Below are positions 17,946-25,721 of a stretch of DNA of 64,000 nucleotides, piece by piece (the first letter of the stretch is position 1; each line of letters opens with the position of its first letter). The stretch lies in assembly GCF_030159255.1 (NCBI RefSeq), contig NZ_BSCT01000006.1, forward strand, positions 124,001 to 188,000, read 5' to 3'. Origin of the DNA: Bradyrhizobium sp. SSBR45G (GTDB taxonomy: Bacteria > Pseudomonadota > Alphaproteobacteria > Rhizobiales > Xanthobacteraceae). Under the pieces are notes generated by a model. It saw only the letters and a list, made by a program, of their open reading frames with translations. It made no database searches and had not been told where the DNA came from. The translations under genes and the position numbers were made by a program.

Positions 17946-20168
17946 CTATCGCGGCAGTCCGAGCCCGCGTTGGGCAATCAGGCTGCGCTGGATTTCATTG
18001 GTGCCGATGCTGATGACCCACATCAGCGAGTGCCGGAGCATCTGTTCAATGCGCCCGCGCAAGACCGCGCCCGGGCTGTGTTCGCTGAGCAGCGCCTCCG
18101 GCCCCAGCAGGTCCAGCGCGGTCTCGCCGAAACGCTCCATCAGTTCGCCGGAATAGACCTTGCTGACGGCAGCCTCGTCCGGGGGCGTCTCGCCCTTGTC
18201 CACCTGCTCGGCACAATAGACCATCATGCGCCGCCCGGCTTCGATCTCGGCCGCGAGCGCGCCGATCCTGGCGCGCACGAGCGGATCGTGCCGCATCGGG
18301 ATGCCGTGGCGCTTGGCGGTCCGGAGATGCTCGCACAGCAGTTCGAACATGTGGGCGACCTTCAAGACGATGCCGCCGCCGATGAAGCCGCGTTCGGTCG
18401 CCAGTGCCCCGGTCAAGACCTTCCATCCTTCGCCCTCGGCACCGATCCGATTTTCGGCAGGTACCCGCACGTCGTCATAGAAGATATTGGCGAAGGTGCC
18501 GCCATACATCGTCTCTGACGGGCGGATCGTGATGCCGGGCGTCGTCATGGGAACGATGAACATCGTGATCCCCGCATGAGGCGGGGTCGCGTTCGGATCG
18601 GTCCGGGTCGCGAGCAGCATGTACTCGCCCCAATACGTCGTGGTCCAGATCTTCTGTCCGTTGATCACATAATGCTCGCCGTCACGGACCGCACGCGTCT
18701 TCAGCGACGCCAGGTCGGAGCCGGCCTGTGGTTCGCTGTAGCCCATGCCGTAGATGGCGTCCCCCCGCAGGATTTCCGGCAGGTAGCGCTGCTGCTGCTC
18801 CGGCGTGCCGTAGACCTGAAGCATGGCCGCCTGCACGGGCGCGCCGGCACGCGGGGCTTCGGCGTGCTCCATCTCCTCCATGAAGGCCAGCTGCTCGAAG
18901 GCGCCACGCTCCTGTCCGCCGAACCGCTTCGGCCAATTCAGTCCGATCCAGCCGGTCGTACCGAGCGCCCTGGCGAACTCGCGGTCGTATTCCCGTTCGC
19001 GAAAGGAGAGCTGCTCGTGCCGCGCACGGCGCTCGCCCGACCAATAGGCGTCGAGCCAGGCTCGCACCTCACGGCGGAAGGCATTGCCGGCCGGTCCCAG
19101 ATCGTAGTCCGGAAACCGGACTTGCCCGTCGCGGTCGAGAAAATGGCTTGCGAGTTGCTCGACCGGCGGACGTTGGCCGCCATGGCGAAGCAGGCTGACA
19201 TGGACCTGTCGGAAGTGCTGCGGAGCCTCATGCTCCTCGCTATAGCCAATCGCGCCGAAGGCGTGCTGGGTCTCGAGCGACACCTGGCGAAGAGAAGCGC
19301 TAGCCGTCGCCAGGGCTGCGGCTGCGAACCAGCGCCATTGCGCGGCTTCCAAGTCATATTGAGCGGCGGCATTCGCGATCGTGAGCTGAACCGCGCGCAA
19401 GGCGATGTGGCAGTTCGCGAGCTTGTGCTGAATGGCCTGGAAGCGCCCGATGGGTTGCCCGAACTGCCGACGTTCGCCGGCATAGGCAACGGCCTGCTCG
19501 AATGCGCGCCGGGCTGCACCGAACGCCCGCGCGGTCTCCGCCACGGCCGCGACTGTGAGCAGGTCTCGGACCTCGGCAGCCGTGGAAGGCACCAGGACGA
19601 CTGGAACCGCATCGATCCGTACCCGCCACCAACCGGCCTTTCCCATCATCGGGCTCGGCTCAGCGGCGACACCTTCGCTGGTGTTGATGATGGCCAGCGC
19701 TGGGCCGGGCACGAATATGGCCAGATGCGTAACGATGTCGGCGGATTCGACGAAGCCCAAGTCCGCAATCAGGCGGCCTGCTTCCATTTTCGCCCAACCT
19801 GCGGCTCCCTCATGATCGAAGCCTGCGAAAGACACGGCGACTACCGCGTCACCGCTACGGAGGTCATCTACAAGCGACCTGAGAGCGTGGGCATCGCCGC
19901 GGGCTCGAAGCTGCATGAGGTTGATCAAGGCTGCATCCGCGAGCGGTGCACGGCAGCTGGCACGGCCGGCCTCTTCCTGGACCAGCACGATCTCGCGCAA
20001 GCCGCCTTCGGCGGGAGAGGCCGCAATCTGGGTCAAGCCCTGAGCGGCCAGTTGCTTCCAGAGCCTTGGGGGCACCTGAGCAGCCTTGTCCCACAGGTCC
20101 TCGAAGAATCCCCGGACGGCTTCTTGCAGGATCCGGCGATCCTCGTCCGACGGCAACTCCCGCAGCAT
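17946..20168 (-). CDS. Fused two-domain acyl-CoA dehydrogenase (FadE34-like)
   Basis: 740 residues, about twice the usual length: two acyl-CoA dehydrogenase folds in one chain. Domain 1 (about 1-345) is shortened and ends in QHAFGAIGYSEEHEAPQHFRQ. Domain 2 (about 350-740) is complete, with [33 protein letters not shown] and the end SIGTNEIQRSLIAQRGLGLPR. FadE34 of mycobacteria has this architecture and acts on steroid side-chain CoA esters, while most steroid-type ACADs are alpha2beta2 heterotetramers. I chose the ATG at 20168, with GGGGAG 11 bases upstream; a GTG at 20180 overlaps that ribosome site. Its promoter carries operator site C. Confidence 0.88.
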   Translation of the reverse strand: MLRELPSDEDRRILQEAVRGFFEDLWDKAAQVPPRLWKQLAAQGLTQIAASPAEGGLREIVLVQEEAGRASCRAPLADAALINLMQLRARGDAHALRSLVDDLRSGDAVVAVSFAGFDHEGAAGWAKMEAGRLIADLGFVESADIVTHLAIFVPGPALAIINTSEGVAAEPSPMMGKAGWWRVRIDAVPVVLVPSTAAEVRDLLTVAAVAETARAFGAARRAFEQAVAYAGERRQFGQPIGRFQAIQHKLANCHIALRAVQLTIANAAAQYDLEAAQWRWFAAAALATASASLRQVSLETQHAFGAIGYSEEHEAPQHFRQVHVSLLRHGGQRPPVEQLASHFLDRDGQVRFPDYDLGPAGNAFRREVRAWLDAYWSGERRARHEQLSFREREYDREFARALGTTGWIGLNWPKRFGGQERGAFEQLAFMEEMEHAEAPRAGAPVQAAMLQVYGTPEQQQRYLPEILRGDAIYGMGYSEPQAGSDLASLKTRAVRDGEHYVINGQKIWTTTYWGEYMLLATRTDPNATPPHAGITMFIVPMTTPGITIRPSETMYGGTFANIFYDDVRVPAENRIGAEGEGWKVLTGALATERGFIGGGIVLKVAHMFELLCEHLRTAKRHGIPMRHDPLVRARIGALAAEIEAGRRMMVYCAEQVDKGETPPDEAAVSKVYSGELMERFGETALDLLGPEALLSEHSPGAVLRGRIEQMLRHSLMWVISIGTNEIQRSLIAQRGLGLPR

Positions 20169-20186
20169 TCTGGTGGCCACTCCCCA

Positions 20187-20227
20187 TTTGGTCCTACCAT
20201 TCTACATTTGTGAGAAGTCTGGGTCAA
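20187..20227 (-). promoter_or_regulatory. Promoter with GntR-type operator (site C)
   Basis: Operator-like site TTTGGT-CCT-ACCATT at 20187-20201 (10 of 12 matches). Reading the minus strand: -35 TTGACC (20227-20222), 17-base spacer, -10 TAGAAT (20204-20199), the latter overlapping the site. The site lies 18 bases upstream of the fused acyl-CoA dehydrogenase start and 97 bases upstream of the divergent GntR regulator, so it could also control that regulator. Confidence 0.7.
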
Positions 20228-20298
20228 CGGCAACGCGCTATGGCGAGAATCGTCAGCTTCGCCTATATTTCCTTGCAGCTTCGAACCATCGGGTGGAT

Positions 20299-21120
20299 AT
20301 GAGCGCTTCACAATTGCCGGCCAAATCCAACGCAGAGGCTGCGCCGATTGCGCAGTTCCAACGAATTAAATCGTCCCGCGCGTTCGATGAGATTGCCGCT
20401 CAGATCCGAACGGAGCTTTCCTCCGGCAGGCTTACGGTCGGCAACCGTCTGCCTTCCGAGCGGGCGCTGTCGGAGCAATTTGGCGTCTCTCGCAATACCC
20501 TTCGTGAGGCCTTGCGCTCGCTCGAGCATGCCGGTCTCATCCGCCTGCAGAAGGGCGCGCGCGGGGGCGCTTTCATCAGCCAGCACAGCGGCGAAGCTAT
20601 CGCGACCGGGTTGATGGACATGTACCACGTCGGTACCATCCAGCCCGCACAGTTGACCGAGGCTCGCATCTGGCTCGAATCGGTCGTTGTCCGGGAAGCG
20701 TGCCGGCGCGCAACGGCCGCAGACATCGAGATGCTGAACCGTAATATCGATGAAGCGCAGGAAGCGCGCCGCCGGGGCGACTTTGCAGGCCGCGCAGAGA
20801 GGCACATCGAATTCCACAGGATGCTCGCGCGTCTCACCGACAATCCGATCATGGTCATCGTCATGAACGGGGTGCTCGATGTGCTCACTCATTTCGTGCA
20901 GCGGATCGGTGAGTATGACAACAGCTTCGTGCTGCCATCGCGCCGCCGCTTCATGGAATATTTCGCTGCAGGCGACGCTGAAGCTGCCGTGGCCGAGATG
21001 GAATCCTGCCTGAAGCGGCTGCAGCGAAGCTATATGTCGCGCATTCAGGCGTCCGAAGGTGTGTCGGCGACCAAAGCCGCTCCACGCTCCCGCCGGTCTC
21101 CCCCGGCCGCCCAGCGCTAA
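20299..21120 (+). CDS. GntR-family transcriptional regulator, FadR/FCD subfamily
   Basis: 273-residue regulator. The winged-helix GntR domain is at about residues 28-100 (GNRLPSERALSEQFGVSRNTLREALRSLEHAGLIR, the classical signature). The all-helical FCD ligand domain covers about 115-240 (RIWLESVVVREACRRAT, HIEFHRMLARLTDNPIM), including the His residues that bind metal in many FCD proteins. The family member PdhR is known to bind ATTGGT-N3-ACCAAT. Seven such sites lie in this window, one in this gene's own upstream region, so I infer that it is the local repressor, probably released by an acyl-CoA or acid intermediate. Confidence 0.92.
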   Translation: MSASQLPAKSNAEAAPIAQFQRIKSSRAFDEIAAQIRTELSSGRLTVGNRLPSERALSEQFGVSRNTLREALRSLEHAGLIRLQKGARGGAFISQHSGEAIATGLMDMYHVGTIQPAQLTEARIWLESVVVREACRRATAADIEMLNRNIDEAQEARRRGDFAGRAERHIEFHRMLARLTDNPIMVIVMNGVLDVLTHFVQRIGEYDNSFVLPSRRRFMEYFAAGDAEAAVAEMESCLKRLQRSYMSRIQASEGVSATKAAPRSRRSPPAAQR

Positions 21121-21274
21121 TCCACTCACCGCGCCAACTCGCCCCATCGTCTTTTAAGCAGCCTGCAGGCGGCCGCTCCCGATGGAGAGCGGACACCCGC
21201 GGCCGGCCGACCACGACTCACGTCCGAATGCCCAATCCGATCCGCGCGGCTCATCACCGGCGGCCGTCGGTCCG

Positions 21275-21321
21275 TTGACACTGCGTTCGAGCCTCGCTAG
21301 GTTGGCAATGGTTCAACCAAT
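21275..21321 (+). promoter_or_regulatory. Promoter with GntR-type operator (site D)
   Basis: -35 TTGACA (21275-21280), 17-base spacer, -10 TAGGTT (21298-21303), then the site AATGGT-TCA-ACCAAT at 21307-21321 (11 of 12 matches) directly over the expected transcription start. The first gene starts at 21335, 13 bases further. This is the promoter of the longest operon in the window (eight genes, 21335-30504). Confidence 0.75.
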
Positions 21322-21334
21322 AGGTCGCGGAAAA

Positions 21335-22123
21335 ATGGCTGCAAATCCCTCCCTCGGAGAGACGCTGGCGGTGTTGCTGGCGCGGGATATCGCCGATGGC
21401 GAGAAGGTCATCATCGGAACCAACTCCGACATCCAGCTCGCGGCCTGCAATCTCGCGCGCCGCCTGCAGGCGCCGCGCTTGTGGTGGATCTCCGGTCCGG
21501 GCGGAATGGTCAATCCGACGCGCGATCACCTGCTGTCGACGGCCGACTACGAGAACCTCGAGTCGGCGGAGTCCTGGATGGATCTGCCGGTCATGATCGA
21601 CTTCATCGACTGGAAGATCCACTTCTTCGATTTCGCCATCCTGTCGGCGCTGCAGGTCGACCGCTTCGGCAACATCAATACGGTGGTGGTCGGTGATCAG
21701 CGTAAGCCGCGCGTGCGCGGGCCGGGAACCGTCGGCATCAGCGCGCTTTGCGGTCTGGCCAAGCGGTTCTATGTGTGCCTGACGCGCCACGACCGCAGCG
21801 CGTTCGTGCCGCGGGTCGATTTCCTGTGCGGAGCCGGTCACATGGAAGGCGGTGATTCCCGCGAGCGCATGGGACTGCCGCCTGGCGGCCCCAGACTGGT
21901 GCTGTCCCCGCTTGGAGTTTTCGATTTCGTGCCGGACAGCAAGGTCATGCGCGTGAGGTCGATCAGCCCCGGCGTGACGCTCGAGCAGATCCGCGACTCC
22001 ACGGCCTTCGACATCGTCGTCGAGGGCATGCCCCCCGTGACGACCATGCCTACCGATCATGAGCTCGCGCTGCTGCGCGAACATGTCGATCGGCGCGGCG
22101 ATCTCCGGCGCAAGTTTCCCTGA
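21335..22123 (+). CDS. Class I CoA-transferase beta subunit, IpdB-like
   Basis: 262 residues. Resembles IpdB, the beta subunit of the steroid ring-opening hydrolase IpdAB, and more distantly glutaconate CoA-transferase subunit B. Shared features are ALQVDRFGNINT, a VRGPGT loop, LGVFDF followed by MRVRSISPGVTLEQIRDST, and PTDHELALLREHVDRRGDLR at the end. I do not find the SENG-type motif carrying the catalytic Glu of true class I CoA-transferases, which is also consistent with IpdB. ATG 21335 is chosen; the in-frame ATG at 21308 lies inside operator site D. First gene of the operon. The IpdA-like partner follows after 49 bases. Confidence 0.85.
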   Translation: MAANPSLGETLAVLLARDIADGEKVIIGTNSDIQLAACNLARRLQAPRLWWISGPGGMVNPTRDHLLSTADYENLESAESWMDLPVMIDFIDWKIHFFDFAILSALQVDRFGNINTVVVGDQRKPRVRGPGTVGISALCGLAKRFYVCLTRHDRSAFVPRVDFLCGAGHMEGGDSRERMGLPPGGPRLVLSPLGVFDFVPDSKVMRVRSISPGVTLEQIRDSTAFDIVVEGMPPVTTMPTDHELALLREHVDRRGDLRRKFP

Positions 22124-22172
22124 CCGTGCAGCGGATCTCCTCCCATCAGACTGACAGGCAAGCCGAAGTCCC

Positions 22173-23057
22173 ATGACAAAGAGCAAGATCGTTTCCGTCG
22201 ATGAGGCCGTAGCCGAGATTCCGGACGGAGCCAAAGTTGCCCTTGGCGGTTGGATATTCAATTCGCAGCCGATGGCGCTCGTACGCGCGTTGATCCGCAA
22301 AGGAGCTCGCGACCTGCACCTGATCCCTGCGCCAGGCTCGATCGCGCCGGACATGCTGATCGGTGCGGGATGTGTTGCCTCCACCGTCTGCGTCTTCATC
22401 AGCTTCGAGCAGTTCGGCCTGGCGCCGCATTTCCGTCGCCAGTCCGAGAACGGGACGCTCAAGGTTTACGATTTGGACGGGCCTGCCATTGCGGGGGGAT
22501 TGCGGGCGGGAATCTGCGATCTGCCCTACATGCCCGTGCCGGACCTCGGCACCGATCTGCCGAAATTTGCGCCCGAACATTATTGGCCGCTCCCGTCCAA
22601 GCCTGGCGATCGCAGGATGCTCGCCGTCGCGGCCGTCAAGCCGGATGTCTGCCTGCTGCACGCGCAGCAGGCCGACGAGCACGGCAACGTTCAGCACCTT
22701 GGGCCGCCGTTCTTCGACGCGATGATCGCCCAGGCGTCCCGGCGGGTCATCGTCTCGGTCGATCGCATCGTGTCGACCGACACGATCAGGCGCAGCAATC
22801 ATCTGACCAAGCTGCCGAGTGCCATGGTCGACGCGGTCGTCGAGGCGCCGTTCGGCGCGCATCCGACCGCTTCCCCTTCGCTCTATCGCTCCGACGAAGC
22901 GCATCTGAAGGACTATGTGAGGAGCAGCGCCAGTGCCGAGACATTCGGCGCCTATCTCGATCGCTACGTGCGGGGCGCCACGTCCTGCGCTTATCTCGAT
23001 ACGATCGGTGGCAGCCGGCTGGCGGCGCTTGCCGTATCAGAAACCAATCTGAAATGA
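22173..23057 (+). CDS. Class I CoA-transferase alpha subunit, IpdA-like
   Basis: 294-residue partner of the preceding protein. Visible are GWIFNSQPMALVRALIRKGARDL near the start, GLRAGICDLPYMPV, RRVIVSVDRIVSTDTI and VDAVVEAPFGAHPTA, all found in IpdA and GctA proteins. IpdAB hydrolyses the last carbocyclic ring of steroid intermediates (COCHEA-CoA) rather than moving CoA, and I infer similar ring-cleaving chemistry here because acyl-CoA dehydrogenases and an IpdC-like protein are nearby. Ordinary transfer of CoA to a dicarboxylic acid remains possible. Its stop overlaps the next start (ATGA). Confidence 0.85.
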   Translation: MTKSKIVSVDEAVAEIPDGAKVALGGWIFNSQPMALVRALIRKGARDLHLIPAPGSIAPDMLIGAGCVASTVCVFISFEQFGLAPHFRRQSENGTLKVYDLDGPAIAGGLRAGICDLPYMPVPDLGTDLPKFAPEHYWPLPSKPGDRRMLAVAAVKPDVCLLHAQQADEHGNVQHLGPPFFDAMIAQASRRVIVSVDRIVSTDTIRRSNHLTKLPSAMVDAVVEAPFGAHPTASPSLYRSDEAHLKDYVRSSASAETFGAYLDRYVRGATSCAYLDTIGGSRLAALAVSETNLK

Positions 23058-24286
23058 GCGTCGTTATGGCAAGCGGACCGGCCCGGCCAGGAATCCTCGA
23101 CGGAATCCGCGTCCTCGACTTCACCGCGATGATGTCCGGCCCTTATTGCACCCGCTTGATGGCGGACATGGGCGCAGAAGTGATCAAGGTGGAGCCTCCG
23201 GAGGGCGATCACATCCGGTTGCGTCCGCCGCTGCGGGATGGGCGAAGCGCCTATTTCGCCCAGCTCAATGCCGGCAAGAGCAGCATCGCCCTGGATCTCA
23301 AGCAGCCCGCGGCCCGCAAGCTGATCTACGATCTGGTGCCTCGGTGCGATGTGCTCGTGGAGAACTACCGCCCCGGCGTCATGCAGCGGCTCGCGCTGGA
23401 CTACGAAACCCTTGCGAAGATCAATCCCAAGCTCGTGTACTGCTCGATCTCGGGGTTCGGCCAGGAGGGCTCGTGGTCCGGACGGAGCGCGTATGCGCCG
23501 GTGCTGCACGCAACCTCGGGCTACGACATGGCGAACCTCGACTATCAGGAGGGGAATGTCGAGCGTCCGCTGAAGAACGGAATCTTCATCGCTGATGTTC
23601 TCGGTGGCTCGACGGCATTCGGAGCCATTCAAGCCGCACTGTTTCGGACGCTCAAGACCGGGCAGGGCGACTATATCGACGTATCGCTGCTCGACGCCAT
23701 GGTCGGCATGCTGGTGTACGAGTGCCAGGAAGCGCAATTCCCGGCCGAGCGCCGCCGGCCGGTCTATCGACCCACGCAGGCGAGCGATGGCTTCCTGCTC
23801 GTCGCCCCCGTGAGCCAGAACAACTTCGAGGCTTTGGCGCGCGGCGTCGGCCATCCGGAATGGATCAGCGATGCGCGCTTCGCAACCAGCAGCGCCCGCG
23901 AGCATCACTGGTCCGAATTGATGAACCTGCTCGACGGCTGGGCGGCATCGCGAACTTCAGCGGAATGCGAGGCGACCCTCACCGAAGCCGGCGTGCCGTG
24001 TTCTCAATACCGGACCATCCGTGAGACGATGGCGCTGCCGCCTATCCAGGAGCGCGGCGTCTTTGAGGAGATCGATGACGGCGCCGGGCCGCTGCTCATT
24101 CCAAACCCCGCATTCCGGTTCGCGCAGAGCGCGGCCAATGTCCGGAACAAGGTGCCTGCGCTCGGCGAGGATGGGCCAAGGTTGTTGCAGAGCCTCTTGG
24201 GACTGAGCCCGCAGGGGATCGCGGCGCTGCGCGAGGGCAAAGTTCTTCGAGGCGCGGAAGAGAGGATCGTCGCGGCAGCCGAGTAG
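23054..24286 (+). CDS. Class III CoA-transferase (CaiB/BaiF family), unusual active-site block
   Basis: 410-residue CaiB/BaiF protein: LDGIRVLDFTAMMSGPYCTRLMADMGAEVIKVEPPEGD at the start and VENYRPGVMQRLALDYETL in the middle are canonical. In the block that normally has Tyr/Phe-Asp as catalytic pair, this protein reads SAYAPVLHATSGYD, so the Asp position is Ala. A subgroup of the family shares this. It may use another residue or have a different role. ATG 23054 overlaps the previous stop; ATG 23066 is possible. It is the third gene of the site-D operon, directly after the IpdAB-like pair. Confidence 0.88.
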   Translation: MSVVMASGPARPGILDGIRVLDFTAMMSGPYCTRLMADMGAEVIKVEPPEGDHIRLRPPLRDGRSAYFAQLNAGKSSIALDLKQPAARKLIYDLVPRCDVLVENYRPGVMQRLALDYETLAKINPKLVYCSISGFGQEGSWSGRSAYAPVLHATSGYDMANLDYQEGNVERPLKNGIFIADVLGGSTAFGAIQAALFRTLKTGQGDYIDVSLLDAMVGMLVYECQEAQFPAERRRPVYRPTQASDGFLLVAPVSQNNFEALARGVGHPEWISDARFATSSAREHHWSELMNLLDGWAASRTSAECEATLTEAGVPCSQYRTIRETMALPPIQERGVFEEIDDGAGPLLIPNPAFRFAQSAANVRNKVPALGEDGPRLLQSLLGLSPQGIAALREGKVLRGAEERIVAAAE

Positions 24287-24366
24287 CCGCGACGGCGCAT
24301 CAGGAATGTCGAAGTCGTCGATCGCCTGCCGCTGGGCTTTCTTCCTGAACCCGCGAGCACGGCGAC

Positions 24367-25653
24367 ATGAAGGAGGGACCGGGGTTGAGCGCTGCGAATT
24401 TTCCAATCCCCGACAACATCGTCGCCGTGCTGACGGACCCTGCAGCCTACGGCACTCAACGCATCTTCGATGCCTATCGCTGGCTGCGCGTCAATCAGCC
24501 GCTCGGGAAGGCCAGTCCGCGCGGGTTCAACCCTTTCTGGGTCGTGACGCGCCACGCGGACATTCAGACCATTAGCCAGCAGAGCCAGCTGTTTCGCAGC
24601 AGTGATCGCCCGGTGGCGTTGCTGAGCAGCAAAGCCGAAGCCAAGATCGAGGCGGCGACGGGGGGCAACGGCCTCCTCCGCACCCTGGTGCAGATGGATG
24701 CTCCCGATCATCCCAAGTTCCGGGCATTGACGCAGAAATGGTTCACGCCGGGTAATCTGCGTTCGATCGAAGGCAGGATTCGCGACATCGCAAGAAGCTA
24801 TGCGGATCGCCTCACTGCGTCCGGCCAGCATTGCGACTTCGTGTCCGAAATCGCGCTCGGGTTTCCGCTGCGGGTGGTCATGACGATTCTGGGCGTCGAT
24901 CCGGATCATGAGCCCAAGATGTTGCGCTTGACGCAGGAGTTCTTCGGCACCAAGGACCCGGATAACGCGCGCAAGGGTCGAAACGACGGTGCCACGGCTC
25001 TATCGGATGTCGTATTGGAGTTCGGCGAGTTCTTCTCGTCTGTGGTTGCGGACCGGCGCGCCAACCCGTCCGATGATCTTGCAAGCGTCATCGCCAACGC
25101 GCAGATCGACGGCGAATCGATCTCGGACCTGGATGCGCTCAGCTATTTCGTGACCATCGCGACCGCCGGCCACGACACCACATCGTCCTCGAGTGCAGGC
25201 GGGATGTGGGCGCTTTGCGAACATCCGCAGCAGTTCGGAAGGCTGAAAGCCAACCCTGGCCTGATCCCCGGCTTCGTCGACGAGGCGATCCGCTGGACCA
25301 CGCCGGTCAAGCATTTCATGCGCACGGCCGCCGAGGACACCGAACTGGACGGCCGCTCCATCAGGCGCGGCGATTGGCTCATGCTGTGCTACGCCTCTGC
25401 GAATCGCGACGAGGCCGTCTTCCAGGATCCCGACACGTTTCGGATCGATCGCTCGCCGAACCGCCATCTCGCCTTCGGCTACGGAGCCCATCTGTGTCTG
25501 GGGCAATATCTTGCCAAGCTCGAGATGCGGATCCTCTTCGAAGAATTGTTGCAGCGGATTTCCTGCGTTGAGCTTGACGGCGAAGGAGCAACGACCGTGT
25601 CCTGGTTCGTCAACGGGCCCAAGCGCCTCCCGATCTGCTTCCAACTCCGTTGA
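24367..25653 (+). CDS. Cytochrome P450, CYP108-like (copy 2)
   Basis: P450 monooxygenase, 428 residues from ATG 24367. I-helix AGHDTTSSSSAGG, K-helix ExxR in VDEAIRWTTPVKHFMRTA, heme loop FGYGAHLCLG with Cys377. Of the three P450s this is the most like P450terp (CYP108A1), including FPLRVVMTILGVD, FFGTKDPD and SYFVTIATAGHDTTSSSS. The start is uncertain: AGGAGG at 24371-24376 lies inside the ATG-initiated frame and is ideally placed (8 bases) for TTG 24385, which would give 422 residues. Fourth gene of the operon. Redox partners are not encoded nearby. Confidence 0.93.
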   Translation: MKEGPGLSAANFPIPDNIVAVLTDPAAYGTQRIFDAYRWLRVNQPLGKASPRGFNPFWVVTRHADIQTISQQSQLFRSSDRPVALLSSKAEAKIEAATGGNGLLRTLVQMDAPDHPKFRALTQKWFTPGNLRSIEGRIRDIARSYADRLTASGQHCDFVSEIALGFPLRVVMTILGVDPDHEPKMLRLTQEFFGTKDPDNARKGRNDGATALSDVVLEFGEFFSSVVADRRANPSDDLASVIANAQIDGESISDLDALSYFVTIATAGHDTTSSSSAGGMWALCEHPQQFGRLKANPGLIPGFVDEAIRWTTPVKHFMRTAAEDTELDGRSIRRGDWLMLCYASANRDEAVFQDPDTFRIDRSPNRHLAFGYGAHLCLGQYLAKLEMRILFEELLQRISCVELDGEGATTVSWFVNGPKRLPICFQLR

Positions 25654-25721
25654 TCCATGCCCTACATCTCGCTTCCGCATGATTTGACGGCACTGCGCAA
25701 TTTGTAACGGAGAAGACGAGC

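Noticed and set aside
16736..20213. Long plus-strand open frames opposite the CaiB and fused ACAD genes
   Set aside because: They are antisense to genes with clear family motifs and have no recognisable domains; high GC gives long shadow frames.
21308..21334. Upstream ATG for the IpdB-like gene
   Set aside because: This ATG is part of operator site D; ATG 21335 gives the family length.
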